A DNA stretch of 64,000 nucleotides from Spongiivirga sp046524175 (GCF_046524175.1 NZ_JBEFZF010000003.1:186001-250000); one strand, 5' to 3'; positions 47,102 to 57,156 are shown, counted from the stretch's first letter. Notes: generated by a model not told the origin, from the sequence alone. Numbers and translations: made by a program.

Positions 47102-47321
47102 ATACTAGATGTTATAACAATATTAAGGGTGATTACGTATTTAAAGAGCTGTAAAATCATATTCATTTCCTTTTTAGTATTCTAAGGTCTAGGCAGTAAT
47201 TTCCTTGCAGACTTGAAATTCTAAAAATTTCGAATCACAGAAACCAATGCGAGTTACTGATTAACAGATTTGAAGTTAGCTAAAAAATGACACGGAATTA
47301 TCGCTAATATCAAAGTTGATA

Positions 47322-47759
47322 TTAAGTTCTGCATGCACCACATTCATGATTTTCATAAAGGTATGCGATTGATTCTTTACAGATTTGCTCTAAGATTGAA
47401 ATATCAATATCAGCAAGTTTTTTAATATAGATACATGCCTTCCCCATTTTAAATTTTCCGAATTCTTTCAATAACGCATCACTTTTTTCTGTTTTGGAGT
47501 AGATATATAATGAAAACTGCGCTTTTCTTGGAGAGAATCCCAGCATTGGCGCATCCCCTTCGTGACCACTTGAATAGGTATAGTGATAACTACCAAAACC
47601 AATTATGGTAGGCCCCCACATCTTTGGTTCGAACCCAGACCACTTCCTCATCAATTTGATGAGTTCGAGGCTATCAGATTTCTTTTGTTCATTTTCGACA
47701 TATGAATTGATAAAATCAAATACGTCGACTTCGGTAACAGTGGTTTTATTCTTTGCCAT
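47322..47759 (-). CDS. DUF1801 domain protein
   Basis: 145-residue cytoplasmic protein of the YdhG/YjbR-like DUF1801 fold. SLELIKLMRKWSGFEPKMWGPTIIGFGSYHYTY and FSPRKAQFSLYIYS are the family blocks. Function is unknown. It stands alone with 220 nt before the upstream neighbour's stop on its 3' side, as a single-gene unit. Confidence 0.9.
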   Translation of the reverse strand: MAKNKTTVTEVDVFDFINSYVENEQKKSDSLELIKLMRKWSGFEPKMWGPTIIGFGSYHYTYSSGHEGDAPMLGFSPRKAQFSLYIYSKTEKSDALLKEFGKFKMGKACIYIKKLADIDISILEQICKESIAYLYENHECGACRT

Positions 47760-47872
47760 TTGATGATTCTACCTATTAATTAAATATCCTTTTAGTTCCA
47801 TAACAATCGTCAATAACTTGTTACTAAAGCCATTTACTATTTTTCAACGAAGGTACCAAAGCGGGGTAATTT

Positions 47873-48250
47873 CTACTTTTTTTCTTCTCGTAAAATCTTT
47901 TCCATTTTACGACCTCTTGCCAATTCATCTATCAACTTTTCCATCTGTCTGCATTGCTTATACAATTCAAATTCATCCTCGATTTCTTCAATTCGATACC
48001 CACAAACAACGCCTTTAATCAAGTATGCGTTGGGATGTATTTTAGCCTTTTCAAAAAATGTTCTAAAGGTCGTTTTTTCATCAATAAGCGCTTGTAAAGC
48101 ATCTTGGTCAAAACCGGTAAACCATTTAATTACCTGGTCAAGGTCTTCTTTGGTTCTACCATTTTTCTCCACCCTATTTAAGTAATGAGGATAAATAGAT
48201 GCAAATATCAAATTAGCAATCTGTTCATTTTTTTCAGCTGTAACTTTCAT
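47873..48250 (-). CDS. DUF2200 domain protein
   Basis: 125 residues, cytoplasmic. Family blocks: FASIYPHYLNRVEKNGRTKEDLDQVIKWFTGF, NPNAYLIKGVVCGYRIEEIED-type stretch and DELARGRKMEKILR. Function is unknown. Widely and sporadically distributed across bacteria, which suits a mobile cassette. Confidence 0.92.
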   Translation of the reverse strand: MKVTAEKNEQIANLIFASIYPHYLNRVEKNGRTKEDLDQVIKWFTGFDQDALQALIDEKTTFRTFFEKAKIHPNAYLIKGVVCGYRIEEIEDEFELYKQCRQMEKLIDELARGRKMEKILREEKK

Positions 48251-48271
48251 TTTTTAGTTGATTTTATGTAG

Positions 48272-48365
48272 AACGGTTCTAGCGAGATTGCATGTGAAAC
48301 GTTGTAATTGTTATGTTAGGGGGATTTATAAAGTTAGCCAAATTCTGGCAATGTCCTAATATACA
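48272..48365 (-). repeat. Possible degenerate attC-like spacer element
   Basis: The plus strand begins GAACGGTTCTAGCGA and ends near TATACATTGTAGG. Both ends resemble those of the better elements at 57-63 kb, but the arms pair poorly. It lies between the stop of the 121-residue hypothetical gene and the DUF2200 start. Confidence 0.35.
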
Positions 48366-48397
48366 TTGTAGGCGTAGCTTTTTATGCTTCACTTACA

Positions 48398-48763
48398 CTA
48401 CGGGAAAAATATGGTCTTTCCTTCTTTGAATTCACTGGGATGTTGATAGGGTATGGTGGAATCCCATTCATACGCTATTTCAAGTTGGTTATTCTTTAGA
48501 GTAATATCACCGTAACCATTAATGACATGGTCCTTACTTTTATTTGGGATTGGAATAGACTCAATGAGTCTCTTTTTTAATACCGTACAAAATTCGTTCT
48601 CACTAAGGATATAATTATCTAAATAAAAATCGATGGTTCTTGAGCTTCCTATCCAACCCGGGCCTATTTCAGAACGAACCAACCATCGAACAGAAAATTC
48701 CATGCTTTTCATTAAACTATTGAGTTTCTCAAAACTTTCAATCTCAATAACGTTGTCACTCAT
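48398..48763 (-). CDS. Hypothetical protein
   Basis: 121 residues, no signal peptide or membrane segment. Acidic, with beta-like stretches (FSVRWLVRSEIGPGWIGSSRTIDFYLDNY, NGYGDITLKNNQLEIAYEW). I recognise no family. Size and isolation are typical of cassette ORFs. Start at MSDNVIEIESFEKL is the only good ATG. Confidence 0.65.
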   Translation of the reverse strand: MSDNVIEIESFEKLNSLMKSMEFSVRWLVRSEIGPGWIGSSRTIDFYLDNYILSENEFCTVLKKRLIESIPIPNKSKDHVINGYGDITLKNNQLEIAYEWDSTIPYQHPSEFKEGKTIFFP

Positions 48764-48845
48764 AGCGAATCAAGATTTTGATACTTTATATGTGTCTCGT
48801 ACCCTACTAGTTGGCAATATACATTCTTATGTAAACGCGTTTTTC

Positions 48846-49442
48846 TTATTTCAACTTTAAATCTGACCTTTCATATCTTACAAATCCATTTTTAGTAGGC
48901 AACTGCTTTTTCAAATTCCAAAATTTTTTGGCATCCTTTAAAGTTTTATTTCTATTATCCTCCAAAAAATCTCTAGTATACTGAGCAAGCATGTTGTTAT
49001 CTGCAATTGTTCTTTTAAAAGTAGGATCAACTTTTCTTTTTTCGAGTTCGTTCCATTTATTCACGGCGTCAAATAAAGATTTCCCCTTATTTGACTTAAC
49101 CCAATCCATAAAATCACTATGGCAAGAAAACTTTTTTCCAATCTGACTCTTCATAAAGCGCCTGAAGTTAGGACCGAATGATACGTTGTCGGTGATTGTG
49201 GTGTCAAGTGATAATTCAGACTTTGCCCAATTGAATTTAGATTGCTTTTTTTCTTCTTTAGGTTTTGGTTTAACCTGACCATCATTATCAAGAGCAAACA
49301 TAATTCTATCTCTTAAGTCAAATTTTCTTCCATTTGTTGGTAATCCAGAACGCTTGCAAATGTTCACCATTTCTTCCTTCAACCAATACCATTGATTAAA
49401 TTCATTTCCAGTTTTTATCTCTTCAAATTTAGGTCTTGCCAT
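48846..49442 (-). CDS. SAP-like / DUF6434 domain protein
   Basis: 198 residues, basic. A SAP-type helix pair at about 18-55 (WLKEEMVNICKRSGLPTNGRKFDLRDRI) suggests nucleic-acid binding. A lysine-rich linker and the DUF6434 domain (AKSELSLDTTITDNVSFGPNFRRFMKSQIG, DFMDWVKSNKGKSL) follow. Function is unknown. Single-gene unit. Confidence 0.85.
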   Translation of the reverse strand: MARPKFEEIKTGNEFNQWYWLKEEMVNICKRSGLPTNGRKFDLRDRIMFALDNDGQVKPKPKEEKKQSKFNWAKSELSLDTTITDNVSFGPNFRRFMKSQIGKKFSCHSDFMDWVKSNKGKSLFDAVNKWNELEKRKVDPTFKRTIADNNMLAQYTRDFLEDNRNKTLKDAKKFWNLKKQLPTKNGFVRYERSDLKLK

Positions 49443-49593
49443 CTGCTCGTTGTTTCTACTTAGTACGGAGAACTTGACAATGAGTATTTTCTTTAATTAA
49501 TTATTAACCTTCCAACTAATGAGTTAGCGATTCATACGAAATTATCAATACTATAGTGTATAATTCATTACTCATAGCCTACGTTACCAGCAA

Positions 49594-50931
49594 TTATTTT
49601 ATTATTCCATGTTTATTCAAAAAATCTACAATAGCTATTCGCACTTGTGGAGAAATTCTATAAAAATGCCAATAACTAATATTTCGTCCCAAATCGATCC
49701 ATTTATCTTCCATTTCCATTCCATGCTCAGCGTTATAAGCAACTACGGTTGTTAGATTTTCCAGATTGTTCTTGAAGCACTCATTCAGTTTTTCAATATT
49801 CTCTTTGGGAGGAACAATCCAATCTCTTTGCCCGTAAATTCCTAAAAATGGGTTTTTGTAGTTTTTCAGAACATTCTCTGGATTAAAATTGTGCCGTTTT
49901 ACCCACAATTTATTTATATCATTTTCAGATTGCACGATATCTGTACTTTCTAAGAGCTGATTCCATCCTTCTTTTTTGGCTAACTGCAATAAACTTGTCA
50001 ATTTTCGGTAACCCTTTTTCGTTTGCTTCACATCAAACAAGAGATTTGTATAATTAAGTAAGTTTTGTTTCGCAGTAGGTGCTAACTTGTAAAATTCCGA
50101 TCCATAGGTAGCAGATTGAATTTGCTGTTCTCTAACGGACGTAGAAGGCCCAACAATACTGATCATAAAGTCATAGTCATCACTTTGTTGAGCTTTTACC
50201 ATTGTCCATCCGCCAGCACTTACACCCAACACACCAATGGTATCAAAATTACTCTTATGTGCTTTTAAAAATGCTTTGACATTATTTAAATCATTTGCTA
50301 AATCTTCAATAGTAGCTGTAATACATTCTCCTGTTGAATTTCCTGTTCCCCTTTTTTGATAAGTAAGTACGGCTATTCCATATTTTCTTAAAAATTTAGC
50401 ATAAAGGTTATACTGCGTTTGATCTGCTTCGCAACCTCTACCACCAACAAATATTACAGCTGTCCTTGTAGGATTTAATAATGGTATATGTAAATGCGCA
50501 TACAATTCAACATCTTGAGATGTTATTGAAACTTGTTCAATTCTGTAATTGGGTTTTGGTTTATCAGCAGTTTTCTTAAGGTGTAGGTAAACTGATGGAT
50601 TCATACCTTCAAGCTGACCAATAATTTCCAAGTTTTGTTTGTCTAATTTTAATTTTGCTTTTCCATATCCTGTTCCAAAACTTATTAAGCCTGTTGAATC
50701 TATTTTCACGGGAACTTCAAATTCTCCGAAAGTAGGATGCCATTCGTCCATTATTTGAAGTCCATAAATTTTTCCTTCTCTTTCTGAAATTTCTATTTCA
50801 ATTTTTTGATAAGAATTGTTTTTTATGAATGCACCTTCCCAATACCCAATTAGTTTTTCGGTTATCTCAGAATTTTTCTGTCCGAATAAGGTTTGAGATA
50901 ATAGTACCAATAAGACTAGTATTTTCCTCAT
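49594..50931 (-). CDS. Secreted alpha/beta hydrolase
   Basis: 445 residues, signal peptide 1-18 (LFGQ). A beta-rich N-terminal domain (25-120, LIGYWEGAF) precedes an alpha/beta hydrolase with VGGRGCEADQTQYN, GIAVLTYQKRGTGNS, nucleophile GVSAGG (S238), the acid in YGQRDWIVPP and the histidine in NAEHGM. This is an acyl hydrolase/peptidase S9-like layout; substrate is unknown. Just after its stop the minus strand reads GCTGGTAACGTAGG, a TAAC-type element start. Its upstream region shares a repeat with the gene at 52166-53599. Confidence 0.9.
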   Translation of the reverse strand: MRKILVLLVLLSQTLFGQKNSEITEKLIGYWEGAFIKNNSYQKIEIEISEREGKIYGLQIMDEWHPTFGEFEVPVKIDSTGLISFGTGYGKAKLKLDKQNLEIIGQLEGMNPSVYLHLKKTADKPKPNYRIEQVSITSQDVELYAHLHIPLLNPTRTAVIFVGGRGCEADQTQYNLYAKFLRKYGIAVLTYQKRGTGNSTGECITATIEDLANDLNNVKAFLKAHKSNFDTIGVLGVSAGGWTMVKAQQSDDYDFMISIVGPSTSVREQQIQSATYGSEFYKLAPTAKQNLLNYTNLLFDVKQTKKGYRKLTSLLQLAKKEGWNQLLESTDIVQSENDINKLWVKRHNFNPENVLKNYKNPFLGIYGQRDWIVPPKENIEKLNECFKNNLENLTTVVAYNAEHGMEMEDKWIDLGRNISYWHFYRISPQVRIAIVDFLNKHGIIK

Positions 50932-51226
50932 TTAGCTTATCTTATAATTATTGGAAACAGCATTGTCAGCAAAGCTGTTTTGAATACCAAAAGATAATGA
51001 ATTTATGTAAGTATAATTTAATAGTAAGGCCTGCAATAACTATCCAATTATAATACCCTGACTGGATAATATCTCTAATAACAATTATGAAAAAGTTCGT
51101 ACACGGTTGTGCTCACGCTAAAGCCACGACTTCTATACCGTAGAAGAAGAAATTTGATTCATGATTCCTTTTCAGGAAATCAATACGAATTAAAAGCAAC
51201 AAATATTATTTAAAAAACTAAAGAAG
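50932..51226. other. 295-bp spacer with a repeat and a small palindrome
   Basis: Contains the first copy of the hydrolase-upstream repeat (50955-51002). A hairpin-like TTCTATACCGTAGAA at 51131-51145 is also present. No ORF is convincing. Confidence 0.6.
50955..51002. repeat. Repeat copy A upstream of a hydrolase gene
   Basis: Plus strand: AAACAGC...GCTGTTT hairpin (50955-50961 with 50974-50980), then TGAATACCAAAAGATAAT. A related copy lies at 53625-53674, also just upstream of an alpha/beta hydrolase start. Confidence 0.7.
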
Positions 51227-52120
51227 CTACGGATTATTGATCTTGTTAAGCAGCATATTTTTTTCATACTGGTTGTGTATCAAAATAATTAACAACCCGA
51301 ACAGAACCGCAAAAACGATTAGAATTGTACTAATTAATCCAGAAACCCCAAAAGATAATCTAATTAGAATTGTAGATACGATAAATCCGGAGTTTCTTAT
51401 AATCTTGTGAAATTTATCAGTGTAAAAGAAGGATACCAATAACAGTATAACATCTACCAAAATCAAGACGGTAAAGAATTCATCAAAAAACAAGTTATTA
51501 ATTCCTTCAAATGAAGGTAATTTATTTGTTGAAAAAGATATTTCAACTGACCATTTTATAAGTGTAATCAAGGCCATAGCGAAAAAAAGCGGCACCAAAA
51601 TAGTTGCGATCATTTTTTTTCTTTTTATAAAACTTTGAATTTTTGAATCCATATCCTTTTGTTTACTTGAGATTCGTTTGCCTTGCTTTTGAAATTGAAA
51701 AATCAGATAAAATAAAACCAATGACGCTACGATATCATAAGTAAATTGTAAATCACCTTTGATTTCGAACCAATTGGTTGTCAGCTCCAAGGATGAAAGA
51801 TCTTTAAACAGTTTTCGGATTATTATTAATGTTATGATTTCATATTGTTTTGTAATATATGTGGTAAAAGACTTTGGTAAATAGTAGATCAACAGGTAAA
51901 CCTCGTAGATAAGAATAAAAGAAAAGGGGGTGTAAATAGCTGATATTGGATTTTTTAACAAATAGGATCCAGAAAATGATTTTAGTATTTCAAATTCTGA
52001 AAGGTATATTAATATCAGATGCGCAAAAAAACTGAAAAGCGCAACGTACAATATTAATTTTTCAATTCGCCTTTTCGTATTTTCTGAAAGAAATACGCTA
52101 TGTAGTTTTTCCAATAACAT
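51227..52120 (-). CDS. Polytopic membrane protein of unknown function
   Basis: 297 residues with about seven hydrophobic segments (near 24-42, 60-80, 90-105, 128-146, 172-192, 214-234, 252-282) and a basic loop after the fourth (QKQGKRISSKQKDMDSKIQ). No family recognised. It starts 45 nt downstream of the hydrolase stop at 52166, so the two are probably one transcript or a two-gene cassette. Confidence 0.75.
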   Translation of the reverse strand: MLLEKLHSVFLSENTKRRIEKLILYVALFSFFAHLILIYLSEFEILKSFSGSYLLKNPISAIYTPFSFILIYEVYLLIYYLPKSFTTYITKQYEIITLIIIRKLFKDLSSLELTTNWFEIKGDLQFTYDIVASLVLFYLIFQFQKQGKRISSKQKDMDSKIQSFIKRKKMIATILVPLFFAMALITLIKWSVEISFSTNKLPSFEGINNLFFDEFFTVLILVDVILLLVSFFYTDKFHKIIRNSGFIVSTILIRLSFGVSGLISTILIVFAVLFGLLIILIHNQYEKNMLLNKINNP

Positions 52121-52165
52121 TCAATTTTTATAATTAGGATGTATGTTGGTTTAGATCGTAGTTTT

Positions 52166-53599
52166 TCATTCAAATTTTGTTGGTTCGAGCACTATTCTGT
52201 TCATATTTAATTTTTTTCCTTTGAAAAAATCAAGAACCATATCGCCAATCACTGGCGACTGCATGTATAAGTCATGTCCAGCATTTTCGATAATTACGTG
52301 CTTTCCATTCTTGAATTGTTTGGCGATTTCAATACCGCTATTAACATATGTTCTACCGTCTAACGTGCCACTTAAAAGTAAAGCCTTCGTTTTATTCGAT
52401 TTTAACTCTCGAAATTTATTTGGTAGTTGTGGAAAGTCTACATTTGTCATCCATTCATAAAGCAAAAAGTTAATAGAACTTCCTAGAATAGATTGATTTA
52501 TCTGTTCGCCAACTTTTTTCTGTCGTTCTTCAGAAATTCCGCTTTGCATGTCCATTGCAAAAGCCATTGGTCTCAATCCGTTTAGAACGTAGCGCTTCAT
52601 AACCATCACATCCGCTGCAATACCTGAAAAATCTCCATTAAACATTTCTGAATAAACTTTTGGAAGCTTTTTTGAATCATCAGGGTTTTTCAAATAAAAA
52701 GTTGCAATTGCTGATTGTAGTTCAAAATTTGAAATCCCGACAGTGTCTATTCCTCCACGCCTGTTTCTGTAAGAACTTATTATGGGCTTTATCTTTAGTC
52801 TTTCGTGTACCTCAATGATTTTTTGTTTAAGGCCTGGGTATTTTTTTTCGGAACCATAGTTGTCTTTCGCCAACTCAGCTATTTTAAAAACAAAATTCTC
52901 GGTATCTTTTGGAAGTTTGATTGTTTCGTCAGAACCCTCAAGACTTGCCAATACCATTTTATCGATGTTTTCTTCAAAAAGCCTTATATATTCAAACGCA
53001 AGGTGCGAACCATAGCTAATCGCCCAAATTGAAATTTTGTCCGTATTGAGTACTTTTCTTAGTTCATCAATATCTTTTGCACTTTCGGTTGTGTTGTATG
53101 CGTTTAGGTTTACATTCTCTTTTTTCCAAAACTCTAAGCATTTTAAAATGTTTTCAGTGGTCTTTTTATTATATTCTGGCCTGTCTATTGCCGCCTCAAG
53201 TTTGAATTCGACCCTATATGGACAGTTTGGAAGTTTGTTAGACAATCCTGTTCCACGTTGATCGAAGGCGATAACGTCTGCCACTTCTCGTAACTTCATA
53301 AACAATTCAAACCTACCGCGTTTAGCAGTGCCAGTTCCTGAACCGCCAGGTCCGCCTGAAAGATACACTATTGGTTTTCCGGGATTTGGGTTTGTACTTT
53401 TAAATCTAATAAAGGATAGTCTTATGGAGTCGTTAGTATTAGTACTTCTGTCTTCCAAAACTTTAAAAGTTCCCAATTCGGCCTGCACCGTGTCCTTTGC
53501 TTTTGATACAAACTCGTATGGCTTCATTTTTAAACGTTGCCCATATAATACTGATTGGGTAAAAAGTACTATCAAAAATATTATTGTATTCAACTTCAT
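52166..53599 (-). CDS. Secreted alpha/beta hydrolase, proline iminopeptidase/TAP-like
   Basis: 477 residues, signal peptide about 1-21. Oxyanion loop YLSGGPGGSGTG (79-90), AFDQRGTGLSNKLP, nucleophile elbow WAISYGSHLAFEY with S195 (first Gly of GxSxG is Ala193), acid in LSGTLDGRTY and histidine in NAGHDLYMQSP. This is the peptidase S33 / TAP-like C-terminal family. Likely a periplasmic peptidase or esterase. Confidence 0.92.
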   Translation of the reverse strand: MKLNTIIFLIVLFTQSVLYGQRLKMKPYEFVSKAKDTVQAELGTFKVLEDRSTNTNDSIRLSFIRFKSTNPNPGKPIVYLSGGPGGSGTGTAKRGRFELFMKLREVADVIAFDQRGTGLSNKLPNCPYRVEFKLEAAIDRPEYNKKTTENILKCLEFWKKENVNLNAYNTTESAKDIDELRKVLNTDKISIWAISYGSHLAFEYIRLFEENIDKMVLASLEGSDETIKLPKDTENFVFKIAELAKDNYGSEKKYPGLKQKIIEVHERLKIKPIISSYRNRRGGIDTVGISNFELQSAIATFYLKNPDDSKKLPKVYSEMFNGDFSGIAADVMVMKRYVLNGLRPMAFAMDMQSGISEERQKKVGEQINQSILGSSINFLLYEWMTNVDFPQLPNKFRELKSNKTKALLLSGTLDGRTYVNSGIEIAKQFKNGKHVIIENAGHDLYMQSPVIGDMVLDFFKGKKLNMNRIVLEPTKFE

Positions 53600-53624
53600 A
53601 GAATTGATTTTTCAGATTGCACCC

Positions 53625-53674
53625 AACAGCAATGCTCAACAGCATCCTGCTCTGAATACTAAAAGATAATAAAT
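53625..53674. repeat. Repeat copy B upstream of a hydrolase gene
   Basis: CAGCAATGC...AGCATCCTGC region followed by TGAATACTAAAAGATAAT (53653-53670). The 18-nt core differs from copy A at one position. Confidence 0.7.
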
Positions 53675-53812
53675 CCTAGGTAAGTACCATTTCAAAATGC
53701 GGACTTTCCTTTATTCTAAAATTATATTTTCAATGATTAGACGTCAAAACCTATAGATCGATATATCTATTATCTTAAAAGCAGAAATGATACAGATTGT
53801 TATACACAGTTT

Positions 53813-54490
53813 TTATTCGTGATATGTCAAAATCCGTGTTTGTTTTTGTCTTAAGGTGTCATTAACAAACATATTTCTTTCGGTCCAATTCCCCTTCTCG
53901 TCTGATTTAAGATATTGATACGTTTTTATTCCATAGCGTTTTCCTTTGGAATTTTCATAAAATCCTTTTATAATACGATTTTGATCGTCAAAAAATAAAC
54001 TATCTAAACCGCGATATTCTCCTTTACCATTCTCATACGTCTTCAGTATCGGATTTCCTTTTGCGTCTGTTGTAATGGTAGATTTCCATGAGATTTGGTT
54101 TTCTGCGTTAAGTGCAGCTTCAACTTTCAATCCATTAGAATTTAAAAAGACCGTATCCCTACTTGGTTCTATATCTCCTTGCTCGTAATATTCGGCACCC
54201 ACTAGTTTGTTATTTTTATCATACTTTCTGTAAAACCTAAGGACGGTATCTTTTTCTTGCCCCAACCAAAACACATCAATTGATTTACCGTCTTGATCGA
54301 AGTTCTCGATGTTGGCAGATTTAAAAACTGTTGAATCACTTTTAATATCATAATTTTCTTCTATGACCTTGGCCAGTACCACAGAGCCAGAATTTGATTC
54401 TAGGTTTGACGTACTTTCAGTAGCGTTTTGTTTACAAGAAACTACCAAAAATAAGGACAATAAAGTGAAGTAGAAGAAGCTATTTTTCAT
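53813..54490 (-). CDS. Lipoprotein of unknown function
   Basis: 225 residues with an SPII signal (FLVVSC, cysteine 19). The mature part is rich in short beta hairpins of the type DEKGNWTERNMFVNDTLRQKQTR and NENGKGEYRGLDSLFF-like segments, resembling RHS/YD-like or MORN-like strands. No named family assigned. Outer- or inner-membrane anchored. Confidence 0.8.
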   Translation of the reverse strand: MKNSFFYFTLLSLFLVVSCKQNATESTSNLESNSGSVVLAKVIEENYDIKSDSTVFKSANIENFDQDGKSIDVFWLGQEKDTVLRFYRKYDKNNKLVGAEYYEQGDIEPSRDTVFLNSNGLKVEAALNAENQISWKSTITTDAKGNPILKTYENGKGEYRGLDSLFFDDQNRIIKGFYENSKGKRYGIKTYQYLKSDEKGNWTERNMFVNDTLRQKQTRILTYHE

Positions 54491-54703
54491 TGGATGGAGT
54501 TTAGCAATTAAACATGAACTCAGTTTCTTTTATATACCCCCTTAATGATATGTTGGATGAGATGAATATTATTTTTTCCGATAATCATTGCCAATCGGCA
54601 TGAATCAACATTTAAGACAGTTTGGCGTTTGAATAAGGAAAAATGTAATGTCTTTTAGTAGAAAATTCAACCCCAATGCAGTTACGCGATGTTCCCCAAC
54701 CGT

Positions 54704-55831
54704 TTATTCTTTTATTAATTCCCTCAGCATTTTTTGAGCGGTTTTATTTAACAGGTTGGGTGTTTTAGGTCCACTTTGATTCGTTATAATTGAAATCCCT
54801 AGATTGTACTTTGGATAAATGAATAACCAGTTTTGAGTACCACTGGTTCCTCCGTGATGATTATATGAAGTCCCATATTTATCTTTCCAAACTCGCCAGT
54901 AATATGCCATTTGTAACGGGTAGCGCACCTCATGAAGTGCTTTATGAGATTCAGCAACTACTGGGTTTTTATCATCGAGCTGTAATTCAATATACCGCAT
55001 CATATCTGTAATGGTCATTTTAATCCCGCCCGCGGTTCCCCAAAGGGGGTTCAAGTTATTAGGCGCAAGTGTTTGGCTATTCATCCAATATCCACGAACG
55101 AGTTTTTTACGTTGTATGGAGTCCAATTTAATTCCTGTAGCTGACATCGTATAGCGATCAGCGAAATTTTCCTTTAATAACTGGCCTATACTTTTTTCAT
55201 AAACTGTTTCTAGGATATACCCCACTAATTCTGCCCCGGTATTGGAATACAAATAATTAACACCTGGTTCTGTGGTGATGGATATGCTGGATAAGTCCTT
55301 TAAGAATTTTTCTTTGTTATATGATTTTTCTAAGGCCAAATACTCGTTGGGTACTTCTTTAGTAAGTTTTTCATATAATCCGTTCATTTTGGAAGGAAGA
55401 AATGTTGGTAATCCGCTTGTGTGTGTAAGTAAGTCCTTTATTGTAATCGGTGTACCGTTATATGCTAAGTTGGAATAATTTCCTTTTAAATAAATTCTAA
55501 CATCATCTTCTAGTGTAATTTTTTCTTCTAGTACCGCTTTAGCAACAAGATAGCCAGTAATGGTTTTTGAAACAGAACCAACTTCATAAATAGTTTGGTC
55601 ATTAGGCGGGTTTCCTTTTCCTTTTACCAGTTCCCCAAAGTGTTTTGTGTACACTTGACCGTCTTTATAGATCCCTATTGAAGCGGCATTTATGTTCTTA
55701 CTTTTTACAAACTTTTGCCCATTTTTTTGGATAATCCCATCAATAATATTGTCTGAATTTTGATCCTGAGAAAATGATGTTCCAAATGAAACAATTGAAA
55801 AAAGAGATGTAAAGATTAAAGTATGTTTCAT
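54704..55831 (-). CDS. Serine hydrolase, class C beta-lactamase-like
   Basis: 375 residues, signal peptide 1-21. Catalytic motifs of the AmpC/penicillin-binding fold are present: S86-V-S-K89, Y195-S-N197, and HHGGTSG (325-331) in place of KTG. The HxG version is typical of esterase/peptidase branches rather than true beta-lactamases. DLLTHTSGLPTF is the family loop. Probably a periplasmic esterase or D-peptidase; resistance should not be assumed. Confidence 0.92.
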   Translation of the reverse strand: MKHTLIFTSLFSIVSFGTSFSQDQNSDNIIDGIIQKNGQKFVKSKNINAASIGIYKDGQVYTKHFGELVKGKGNPPNDQTIYEVGSVSKTITGYLVAKAVLEEKITLEDDVRIYLKGNYSNLAYNGTPITIKDLLTHTSGLPTFLPSKMNGLYEKLTKEVPNEYLALEKSYNKEKFLKDLSSISITTEPGVNYLYSNTGAELVGYILETVYEKSIGQLLKENFADRYTMSATGIKLDSIQRKKLVRGYWMNSQTLAPNNLNPLWGTAGGIKMTITDMMRYIELQLDDKNPVVAESHKALHEVRYPLQMAYYWRVWKDKYGTSYNHHGGTSGTQNWLFIYPKYNLGISIITNQSGPKTPNLLNKTAQKMLRELIKE

Positions 55832-56036
55832 GTTATTTTTTGGTATTCAGGTCAAGAATTAAGCCATATGTTGCGTAATAGGTAATTCGTTCGTTAAAAG
55901 CTAGGAAAGTAATGTTTATGGCCTAGTATCAGAAAATCCACAAGTATTTTCCTCCTGAACCCGAAGATAGCAAATTGCCATGAACAGCGTTATAAAAATT
56001 AAGCCGCTATAAACTACACCTTGTTGTAAGCAGATT

Positions 56037-57146
56037 TTAGTTGTTCAATTCTTGAATGGCTTTTTTTGCAGATTGCGCTGCTGTGTGAACAGACACCCAG
56101 TCATTTCCATCTGTGAAGGCACCTCCAGCGAAAAATAGTTTACCAGCAACGGATTTACCAAGTTCTCTTACCACTTTCCAATCGGCATAATCAGACATAT
56201 AACCTGACTTGATAAAAGGTTCGTTGTTCCAATTTTGAGTAATATGATTAATATAATTTGGTGTAGCTTGGTTTGAAAAAATTCCATCTAGTTCGTTCAA
56301 CATAAAATTCCTTAAATCGTCACCAGATCTGTTAATGTAATCTAGAGCAGGCGTTCCAACTGTAAATAATCCAAGAATGCTTTTGGATGTGTTTTGTCCT
56401 AAGGTCGCATCATAATACAATTTCTGGCCGTCCGTCTCCGGTGTAATTTCAAAGGTATATTCATCATTGTAAAACTTGGTCGAAAATTCGAAAAACGCTT
56501 TAAATCCGTCCCAAATTACAGGACTATTTATTGTGTCTAATTTACTTTGAGGTAGGCTTGGAGTAAAATTAATAGCTCCATCTTGAAGCATTTTAAGTGG
56601 AACCGCAATAATTACTTTGTCAGCCACATATTCTTCATTTTGAGTATTCACTCTAACTTGATCACCTGAATAATCAATGGATTGAACAATAGTATTATAT
56701 GAAATTTTGCTTGAAATAGATGGGACAATATACTCTTGATAGAAGCTATACCAAGAATAGTTTACAAATTTCCTATCAGGATTATCAGGTACTGTTTCGA
56801 TATCTACTTGAATAGTTGAATCATTCACAATTTCTTGAAAGATATTTGTTCCGGTTTCCAACCATTCGGCTCCTAATGGTATTGGGAAATCAGCAAAACT
56901 TGTATTTATTTTCATTCTACCCCCATAATTTGCAGAAGCTTCCAATATTTCAAAATCAACTCCTTGTTGCTGTAATAGGTATCCCGCTGATAATCCACCA
57001 GCGCCCGCACCTATTACTATTACTTTACCACTAAAAGGCTCATTATTGGGACTGTTGTCAGAAGCACAAGACATTAATGAGAATTGAAGAGGTAATCCAA
57101 TCCCAAAAATTCCACACATTTTTATAAATTCTTCTCTTGTCATCAT
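56037..57146 (-). CDS. FAD-dependent amine oxidase-like lipoprotein
   Basis: 369 residues. N-terminal MTREEFIKMCG...LMSC carries a possible lipobox at cysteine 27, so the enzyme is probably membrane-anchored. FAD Rossmann motif VIGAGAGGLSAGYLLQQQG (45-63) and EASANYGGRM follow, then GAEWLETG. C-terminal FAD-closing block KLFFAGGAFTDGNDWVSVHTAAQSAKKA. Flavin monoamine oxidase family. Substrate unknown. At 369 residues it is shorter than many monoamine oxidases but both FAD ends are intact. Confidence 0.9.
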   Translation of the reverse strand: MMTREEFIKMCGIFGIGLPLQFSLMSCASDNSPNNEPFSGKVIVIGAGAGGLSAGYLLQQQGVDFEILEASANYGGRMKINTSFADFPIPLGAEWLETGTNIFQEIVNDSTIQVDIETVPDNPDRKFVNYSWYSFYQEYIVPSISSKISYNTIVQSIDYSGDQVRVNTQNEEYVADKVIIAVPLKMLQDGAINFTPSLPQSKLDTINSPVIWDGFKAFFEFSTKFYNDEYTFEITPETDGQKLYYDATLGQNTSKSILGLFTVGTPALDYINRSGDDLRNFMLNELDGIFSNQATPNYINHITQNWNNEPFIKSGYMSDYADWKVVRELGKSVAGKLFFAGGAFTDGNDWVSVHTAAQSAKKAIQELNN

Positions 57147-57156
57147 TTAAGTATTT

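Noticed and set aside
54704..55831. Antibiotic-resistance beta-lactamase
   Set aside because: SxxK and YxN are present but the third motif is HHGG rather than KTG and the loop pattern is that of esterase-like relatives; resistance cannot be claimed.
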